From Ephemerocybe angulata (taxonomy: Eukaryota > Basidiomycota > Agaricomycetes > Agaricales > Psathyrellaceae), in NCBI GenBank assembly GCA_013368325.1, contig JAACJK010000116.1:434001-498000 (forward strand): a stretch of 64,000 bases of DNA. The letters are read 5' to 3'. The position numbers and the translations under genes are program-made. Below are positions 56,644-64,000 of the stretch, piece by piece. The number at the start of each line of letters is the position of its first letter. The first letter of the stretch is position 1. The notes under the pieces are model-generated. The model was not told where the DNA came from, did not search any database, and saw nothing but the letters and a program-made list of their open reading frames with translations.

Positions 56644-59600
56644 ATGTACACGTACAACAGGCTGCCACAGGAACAGCAGCAGCAGCAGCGGCAACAGCAC
56701 CCGCACGGTCCAAGCACGGGCAAGCATGCGGCCACCGCACACGCACAACGACACCGCGACCCGCTCGCACCCGCCTCCGCCGTCAACCACCACCACCAGA
56801 ACAACAACTACAACATGCCCCCGCCGCCAACGCCCCCCAAGAACAACGTCCCCGCCCAGCACCAGGTTGGGATTGGCGGGGAGACGAAGGCGCCTGGCTC
56901 GCCGCCGCTGCCCCGGCAGAACGCGAAGACGCGCCCGCCGAGCCCGCCGAAGGTTATCACGGATACGAGGGGGAGGATGCAGTTCAACCGCGTCGGGTTT
57001 TTGGGCGAGGTGCGCTTTCTGCTTTGCGCTTGGCTTTGGGCGAGGTGTTGGGTGTTGATTACTCATCTACGTCTATTTGCTAGGGCGGATTTGCGCGCGT
57101 GTATGAGGTGCAGGATCCGAAAGGCAACCGCTTGGCGTGTAAAGTCGTCACCAAGAGCGCGCTCAAGACTAAGAAAGCCAAAACCAAGGTCCGTACCCCG
57201 CCCTCCCCAGTATTCGTATAAACGGGCTTATGCTAATAACTTCTATTCTACCAACAACGCCCTGCAGCTCTACGCCGAAATCAAAATCCACCGCTCCCTC
57301 TCACACCCCAACATCGTAACCTTCCAAGACTGCTTCGAAGACGACGCCAACGTCTACATAACCCTCGACCTCTGCCCCTCGGGCTCCTTAATGGACCTCC
57401 TCCGCCGTCGGCGCCGCTTCACCGAGCCCGAAACGCGCTTCTTCCTGCTCCAGCTCATCGGCGCCTGCCACTACCTGCACACGCACCAAGTAATTCATCG
57501 TGATTTGAAGCTAGGAAATTTGTTTCTGGATGGGAAGATGAATGTGCAGGTGGGGGATTTTGGGCTGGCGGCGCTGATTGAGAGGGAGGGCGAGCGGAAG
57601 AAGACGATTTGCGGGACGCCGAATTATATTGCGCCGGAGGTGTTGTTTGATACGGCTAATGGGCATAGTTTTGAGGTGGATGTGTGGAGTGTGGGCGTTA
57701 TTTTGTATACGCTTGTGGTGGGGAGGCCGCCGTTTCAGACCAAGGAGGTGAAGGAGATTTACAAGTGAGTGCGAGCGTTTTTTGGGTGCTTTGTTTGGGT
57801 GTTTGTGTTTGATTTTTTGGGTGCTGATGTGCGTTTGGTAGGCGTATTAGGGATAATGAGTACGAGTTCCCGCCGGAGAGGCATATTAGCTCGGCGGTCA
57901 AGCATCTCATTCAGGAGATCCTCACACCAAACCCCGCCGAACGACCGACGCTGCACGAGATCGTCGACCATCCATTCTTCGTGCGTCCCCCTTCCCTCTT
58001 CCCATCTCTCGCTAACTAACAATTTCTCCCCCTCTTCCTGCCCGCCCGCCCATCTTCGTGCTCTCGTTCTCGTCCTTCATCCCGTCGTTCTGATTGATCA
58101 TCCCGCCATGCCATCCTCGACCGACCCCACGCCTCCTCCCCACCTCTAGGTCCAAGGCCCCGTCCCCGCGTTCGTGCCGACGAGCGCACACGACGGGCCC
58201 CCGGACTTCCGGAGCATCACGAAGCGCGAGAGCGAGGCGAACTACCGCAACGTCCGGCGCGCCTCCGGGCTCGACGAGGACTATGCGTCCGAAGCCCGCG
58301 ATCAGCCCCTTCCTTCCACCTTACCCTCCGCTCCTCCCGCCCACACGCGCGAACGCGAACGTCAGGCTGAACCCCAATCCCACATGGGTAATGGGGGACA
58401 ACAGAGAAGGGGAGGGGGAGCGATGACGCACACGGCGAGCATCGCGCAGCAGGAGAAGGAGTTCCAGAAAGCGGTGCAGCCGGGCAGTCCGATTAGTGCG
58501 CTCCTGAGCAGTGCAAGGACGCCGCTCATGGTTGGCCCGGCGGTGGGCGGTATGGGTATGGGCGCGAGGGAGAGCCCGTTGATGCGCAAGTTGCAGGCGG
58601 CGAGTCGCGATTTGGGGGCCTCTTCCAACGGCGGTTCTTCCAACAATGGTATTGGAATGAATGGGGGAGAAAAGGAGAGGGGGAGGGTGGGGGAGAGTCC
58701 GCTTGGGAGGAGGAGTGTGGTCGCGAGGGAGGGAGGGGTGGTTGAGCTTGGGATTGGGAGGGGGAGAGTTTGCGGAGGCGGGGTGGGGTGGGACTTGGGG
58801 GACTTGGGGGGGAGGAGGGGGAGGGAGAGGAGGAGGAGAAGAGGAGGAAGGAGTTGGAGGCGCAGAAGGCGAGGATTGTGGCGCAGATGGCGCCTGTGAA
58901 GGAGGAGGATGAGGATGATGATGCCTCCTCCTCCGATGTCGACTGTGATGGTATCGGAGAGGTGAGGGAGAGGAGAAGAGATGGGAGGGAGAGGGGTGGG
59001 AGGGACAGGGATGAAATGGGGGAGGATGGGGAGGAGGAGGAGGAGAGGCCGTTGCCGGCGTTGCCGAGGACGAGGATGGGGATGGCGCGGGAGAGGGAGA
59101 GGGAGAATGTGCCGCCGAGTCTTGGGGGGAGTACGGTTAGGGTTGTGCCGGCTGGGAAGGGGAAGGGGAGGGAGAGGGAGTTGGGGCGGTTGCCTATGTC
59201 TGGTGAGTGCGCGTTCTTTGGGCGCCTACGTCGATTTCGAGTTTTCTTCTTCTTCTTCCGCTCGGGTGGGATGAGGGGAGGAGGGGGAATGGTGGACTTT
59301 GGATGCACGAAAGAGTCATTCACCTTCCTCTCGAGTGCAAGAAGTACAGGCGGAGCGATTGGTGGAGAATGTACGAACGAACATATACTGATTTACGTTG
59401 AATTGTAGGTTCGACAGCGTCGCTGGCGCTGCAGCCCTCTGCGAGGCACGCGCCGGGTATTCCGACGAGCTCGAGCACGAGCCATCTGCCGAGTTCGAGC
59501 AAGTTCGCGGGGTCGACGGCCAGTCTTCTTACGGGCACGGGGTCGAGTGCGAATTTGCATGCGCTTGCGAACGCCGCAGGCGCACCCAACTCCGCATCCA

Positions 59601-60797
59601 ACGGACTCACCTCTGCCTCTAACGGACTCACCTCTGCCTCTAACGGGCTCACCTCTGCCTCTAACGGACTCACCTCTGCCTCTAACGGACTCACCTCTGG
59701 CTCGCACGGGCTCGCCTCCGGCTCGTCCGGCGCACCCAAGCTAAACGGGTTCGACGCGGCGGCGCAGATGCTGGAGCTCGGGTTCGCGGCGCGCGCTGCG
59801 GGGCGGGTGTTTGCGAACCCTGCGGGGGGCGCGTGGCCGGAGGTGGAGGAGGAGAAGGTGTTTATTGTGAGCTGGGTGGATTATTGTAATAAGTATGGGA
59901 TGGGGTATGCGCTTACGGATGGGGCTGTGGGCGTGCATTTTAATGATAGTACGAGTTTGGTTTTGAGTGCGGGGAAGAGGTGCGTCGTTTTCCTTTCTTT
60001 GACTTGGGTGTAGATGGTGGATATTGATGATGGGATTTGGGGGGTGTAGGCACTTTGATTATATTGCGAGTCGGAGGGCGGGGACTGTGTATGTGCGGAA
60101 GAGTTATGGGGTTGAGGAGTACCCGGAGGAGTTGAAGAGTAAGGTGTATTTGTTGAAGCATTTTGAGAAGTATATTATGGAGCGGTTGTATGGGGAGTAT
60201 GAGTATACGTATGTGGGGAGGGAGAGGGAGAAGGGGATGGAGTGGGTGCAGAAGTATTTGAGGATGAAGCATGTTATTGTGTTCAAGATGAGTCATGATG
60301 TTTTGCAGGTGCGCAGCGTCTTTCTCTGTTTCTTCCTTTTGGGTTTTCGTAGATCGAGGGGACGGCTCGCTGACGCTTGCTCTTTTTTCGCGCAGTTCAA
60401 CTTTTACGACCACTCGAAACTGATTCTATCCTCGCACGGACTCTCGATAACGCACATCGACAAAGCCTACCAAAAGACGCACCACAAGCTCGTAGACGTT
60501 CTCGCCTACTCACTCAACGCGCCCGCAGGGGCCGCGCCGGAGGAGGTGCGGTTCATGGGGAAGCTCGTGGATAAGCTCAAATATTGCAAGGAGGTGCTTG
60601 GGAGTATACGGAGTGCGAGTGCTGGGGAGGGAGGGGAGGGCGGTGGGGTGCCGAGGGGGGTGGAGGCGGAGGGGATGGTGGAGAGGGCTGCGGAGAGGGA
60701 GAGGGAGAAGGAGAGGGTTGCGGAGAAGGAGAGGGAGAGGGGGTTGGAGAGGGGGATGCAGAGGAGGGCGATGGGGAGTAAGGTTTCGTTGCGATAG
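56644..60797 (+). CDS. CDC5: Polo-like kinase (Cdc5/Plo1 type)
   Basis: Eight or nine exons: 56644-57009, 57084-57188, 57268-57764, 57842-57980, 58150-59202 (interrupted), 59409-59979, 60050-60308, 60396-60797. A Gln/His/Pro-rich N-terminus precedes the kinase domain (about residues 113-369): GEGGFARVY, ACKVV lysine, [18 protein letters not shown]-loop [16 protein letters not shown] and a C-lobe [20 protein letters not shown] long linker is followed by polo box 1 ([17 protein letters not shown]) and polo box 2 ([20 protein letters not shown]). Such kinases drive mitotic entry, spindle and cytokinesis events. In the linker the reading frame changes between about 58740 and 58790, inside a G-rich stretch. 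Without one more intron or an indel the summed exons miss frame by two bases. The tail is Glu/Arg-rich. Confidence 0.93.
59600..59704 (+). repeat. 21-bp in-frame repeat in the Polo kinase linker
   Basis: Five units of AACGGACTCACCTCTGCCTC plus T encode NGLTSAS repeats just before polo box 1. The last unit is altered (ends CTGGCTCG). Near-identity of the units suggests recent slippage and possible length variation between strains. Confidence 0.85.
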
Positions 60798-62279
60798 GTG
60801 GGTGTGGGGTCGTGTTGGTGATTGTGCTCTGTGGTTGCGTTGGCTTTGGCGTTGGCGTCGTAGGGCGTCGGCGCGGGGAAAAGAAATGTGGAATTGGGGG
60901 TGTCAGTCGCTTTCAGCTGGTTTTTGGCTTTTCCTTTGTATTACTAGTCGAGTAATGTGCGCGTCGGCCGGTCGTAGGGCTGGACGGCGCGTAGGCGGTA
61001 TCTTCGTCCTCTTTTCTTTCTTTCGTTGGCTGTCTTAGCTTACTCCGTCGTCGCTTTCTTTCATTCTGTTTCTCTCCTCTATCTTCGTATCTTTCCGTCC
61101 GTCTGTCTGCCCGTCCGTCTGTCCGTCTACGTACGCTTTTACTTCATGTTCTGTCTGTGTCTCTGTCTCTTGAACGATTGAATGTTCGCTGCTATCGCTT
61201 TCCCTGGCTACTTTTCTTACCTATATATGACTCGTCCGTCTCGTCTCAAGTTGTCTCGTCCCCAGTTTGTGATACTATATTGTTTATCGCTTACTATATT
61301 ATATCGCTCGTCCGTCCTTCGCACTTTAGCTGTCGTGTTCTGATGTTTGTTTTGAAATTATGCTGTGGTATGATATGATATGGGATGTTTATTTTGTGAT
61401 GTGGAGTGTGAGTGTGGGTGGGGTTGACGGGTGCGTCTTTGTGTGGGGGCTCTTTGAGCAAGCTGGAGAAAAGGGATACGGGGGCGATTTTTTCTGTTTC
61501 TGAGACTTTGGTTGGAAGGGAGAAGTTTGGAAGGCCACCGCTGCCGAAGGTTCTCTGATTGACGAATCAAGCGCCGGCGATGCCGTTAGGCGCTCGCGGC
61601 TGCCCAAGGCTCACTGCGCCGGATGGGGGTACATAGCTCCTTTTCGATCGTTCGGATACGTTTCAAGGTTAAGAATAGTTCACCGTCTGACGCTTCAACT
61701 ACTCCCGCAGGTTTTCAGTACATCGGATACTTGGGTTAGCGGGAAGTACGGGTTTGTGCTGAACGCTGGTGTTTGGGTGTTTCTATGGCGCGACTGGACC
61801 TTGGAAATTTACACGCATACACAGAATGGAACATAAATTGAACAAATGACGTTGATGAAGCGATTCCCGATCTTGCGAAGGCCCTGTTGAGGAAGGAATC
61901 CGTCGAGAAAGGCGCCAGTCGGGAGAACGAGACGGTCCTTCACAATTGAAATTTGCTACAGGGATATGCGGTGATATCTCGCGACGCAGAGTCACTATAA
62001 TGTGCTTCCTTCTACCCCATTGGTTCACTAGAAGCATCAGAGCCTCTACCTAATATGAGGGTGTTGAGTCAAGGTCCTAGGTTGCAGGAATTGCTCGCGC
62101 TCGGGCGACCTATTCGCTCATTCTGATTAACACTGCCGAAGGCAAATCTAGTTATCCATTTGGCGCTATTACTTTATTCAAAGGCTCCTTCCTGTATATA
62201 AAGCTCTAGCCATGAAGACTTCCTAGCAGATTCTGAAGGCCACCCCCAGCTCCAGGTTCCAGTTTGCCTAGTACCAGCC
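60798..62279. other. Intergenic, 3' flank of the kinase
   Basis: 1.5 kb with no supported gene. 61000-61330 is pyrimidine-rich with TCCGTC and TCTGTC runs, probably the 3' untranslated and termination region of the kinase gene. Two short minus ORFs (61358-61607, 61783-62037) are not protein-like. Confidence 0.45.
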
Positions 62280-63697
62280 ATGTCTCTATTTCGTCCTGAT
62301 CTATGGGCTCCCGTCTCTGTTGACTATCCCACATAGCGGCACTGCCAGTCATTGCAACGGTCTTCATAGGTTTGTCTCTCCACCTTTCGGTGCCACTTCT
62401 GTAAACTCATCAGGACACATTCCAATTTCAGGAGTGCAGCTCACTGCGTGCGGGTATATCCTTCGACATTACTACAATACTGCACAGCGTCGGCGCAAGT
62501 CCAACATAGATGAGCGCCTAAATGCCCGCTATACTGTCTCAAGAACGTGGTGCTTACTGAGCGTGTATCTTGCTACTATCTACACCGCAAGTGCCGCTGT
62601 GTACTGCATCTCATTTGCCCAGCGATATATCTCCGTCACCAAGCTCGGGATGTACGAGAAAAGAGAAAAGTCATTGGAATGGCTCCGACAAAATCCCGAG
62701 CACGAAGGGGTCAAGATGATCTGCATCCCAGCAACATCGGCACCAGGGGGCGAGGAGATCTGCCACCTCTTTAAATATACCAAGAACCTACTCCAACACC
62801 AGGGACTGGAGGTCGCTTACTCGAGCCTGATCGAGGCACTAATCGTCCCGGTGGATATTATTCTTGTACGCTTCGCTCACATTACTTTTGGAGGAGACAC
62901 TTATCCTAAGATGTATTTACAGATCTTCCGATTCTCTATGATGTATTATCCGTCAAAATGGAAGTACCTCGCTATCGGGGTTCTGTCAGCGCTCTCTCTC
63001 AGTACGCGCCCATTTTCGTCATATAGAATCACATACTGACCGTCTTGCATAGCCGGACCCATCATAGGAATTGTTGCACTCGGCAAAATTGCTTCCCTTG
63101 GGGTTAAGTCGGATCCTTGGTGGCCAGCTAACTTCCAAGGAGTCACTGGTTTTCTGGAATGGCAGTCCCCGTGGGTCGCCGTGGTCATGCCTGTTATTGT
63201 CAACGTTTTTGTCACCGCTGCTATCATCGTGCGTATAAGACAAAGCCAGAGATACATACGGAAGGTTGGGGGGAGGATGCTATATGACGAGGTATACACC
63301 GGGCTGTTGGCGACGCTTGTCGAATCCGCATTTCCCTCCGCACTGTGGGGAGTTTTGGCCGCTGCCTTTCCCCGAGTGGCAAGCTCCAAAGCCGAAAAGT
63401 TCGTGTTTACTCCTATGGTCCTTTGGGTGGCACTGACTGTGAGTGATTTGCTGAGCTATGGATCTGAGCGAGCATCGAGGGGACTAACATGCTATATAGG
63501 CTCTATCACCGCAGTTTATAATTATCCGGGTTATGCACCGGGGACGGGCATTGACCAGAGGCAACATGGCTGGACTGAATTCGACGGCGCCAGGTGATCC
63601 TCTCGCGTTTGCAGATACAGCAGGGAGTAGCACGGTGCTTAGCACAGCAGTGAGTGACAGCAGCGGGCAAGATAGAAGTACAACTAGCCTTCCTTAG
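62280..63697 (+). CDS. Multi-pass membrane protein of unknown function
   Basis: The best model starts at ATG 62280 with a 13-nt exon. A 44-bp intron 62293-62336 (GTCCTG donor, CATAG acceptor; the GTCCGT donors in the kinase and ABC genes make such a donor believable) leads to CGGCACTG. An intron at 62370-62431 then joins GVQLTACGYILRHYYN. Later exons include FSMMYYPSKWKYLAIGVL, GPIIGIVALGKIA, SPWVAVVMPVIVNVFVTA, TALSPQFIIIRVMHRGRA and a Ser-rich tail. About seven hydrophobic segments are visible. The family resembles unnamed seven-helix proteins common in agaricomycetes. The 5' end is uncertain, and a direct reading from ATG 62280 hits a stop after 18 codons. Confidence 0.6.
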
Positions 63698-64000
63698 TTT
63701 AAAGTACCAGTTGAGCTACTTCGCATCCGACTCGGTCTTGGCACGATCGACATTCTCGGTTTAAGCTAGGTAGGTTATGCCTTCATATGGTCCTATTCAA
63801 AGCAAAGAACAGCGTCGCCAAGAAGGTGCTGGCACCGATATCGTGCGCACGTTTATGAAGAAAGACCACGATCGCCGTCTCGAGAAGGGACGTGCAACAT
63901 GTCCTGCGTTTGTTTGTGTGTTCTATTTTTCGCCATTATCAGCTTATCGGCGTCTTAGTGCTCAATGCGCAAGTACTGTTGCCGGCATATTACATTCCTG

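Noticed and set aside
1..64000. tRNA, rRNA and riboswitch genes
   Set aside because: I looked for the obvious conserved boxes by eye and saw none I could support. A covariance-model search would be needed to exclude them.

Overview
This is nuclear DNA of a filamentous basidiomycete, most likely an agaricomycete. The protein-coding genes are cut by many short introns (about 45-60 bp, GT..AG). The families fit that group: a KDZ transposase with a CxC2-type cysteine cluster, a DUF6533-type membrane protein, a NACHT NTPase, PGGR-type F-box proteins, a PDR transporter and a chromodomain gypsy retrotransposon. All assignments come from reading the sequence; no database was searched.

Layout. 0-14 kb is transposon-rich. 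A small unknown gene is broken by a 317-bp hAT-type foldback MITE. Then comes a complete 6.8-kb LTR chromovirus (1935-8717, minus) whose LTRs I read as identical. It sits between a TATA box and the start codon of the next small gene. That gene, a convergent partner and a full-length KDZ transposase (10181-13900) form a compact block that may be one mobile unit. 14.4-15.3 kb holds a small acidic protein gene and an array of about a dozen TAATGCAT motifs. 15.8-28 kb carries ordinary chromosomal genes: an F-box protein, a DUF6533 membrane protein, dihydrofolate synthase and a full PDR-type ABC transporter.

29.4-34.1 kb holds two tandem F-box paralogues. The downstream copy's promoter contains a 550-bp TIR element, and the other copy preserves the matching empty site. 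A GFA/CENP-V-like enzyme gene lies at 35.3 kb, followed by a gene-poor stretch of about 4.6 kb with an 11-bp minisatellite. At 40.6 kb there is a striking small gene: a signal peptide followed by repeats ending in PDW or PAW and then KR/RR. Most repeats sit on their own phase-0 exon. It looks like a Kex2-processed secreted peptide (RiPP/KEP) precursor.

43-52 kb has a Ser-rich secreted or GPI-type protein, a NACHT protein with a disordered N-terminal region, another F-box gene with an orphan copy of its first exon, and a mosaic of dispersed repeats. 52.5-60.8 kb has a low-complexity single-pass membrane protein gene divergent from a Polo-like kinase gene with kinase domain, linker and polo boxes. 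The window ends with a multi-pass membrane protein gene.

The most interesting items are the exon-per-repeat peptide precursor, the self-priming and promoter-insertion signature of the retrotransposon, the two MITE insertions with readable target duplications, and the ATGCAT array.
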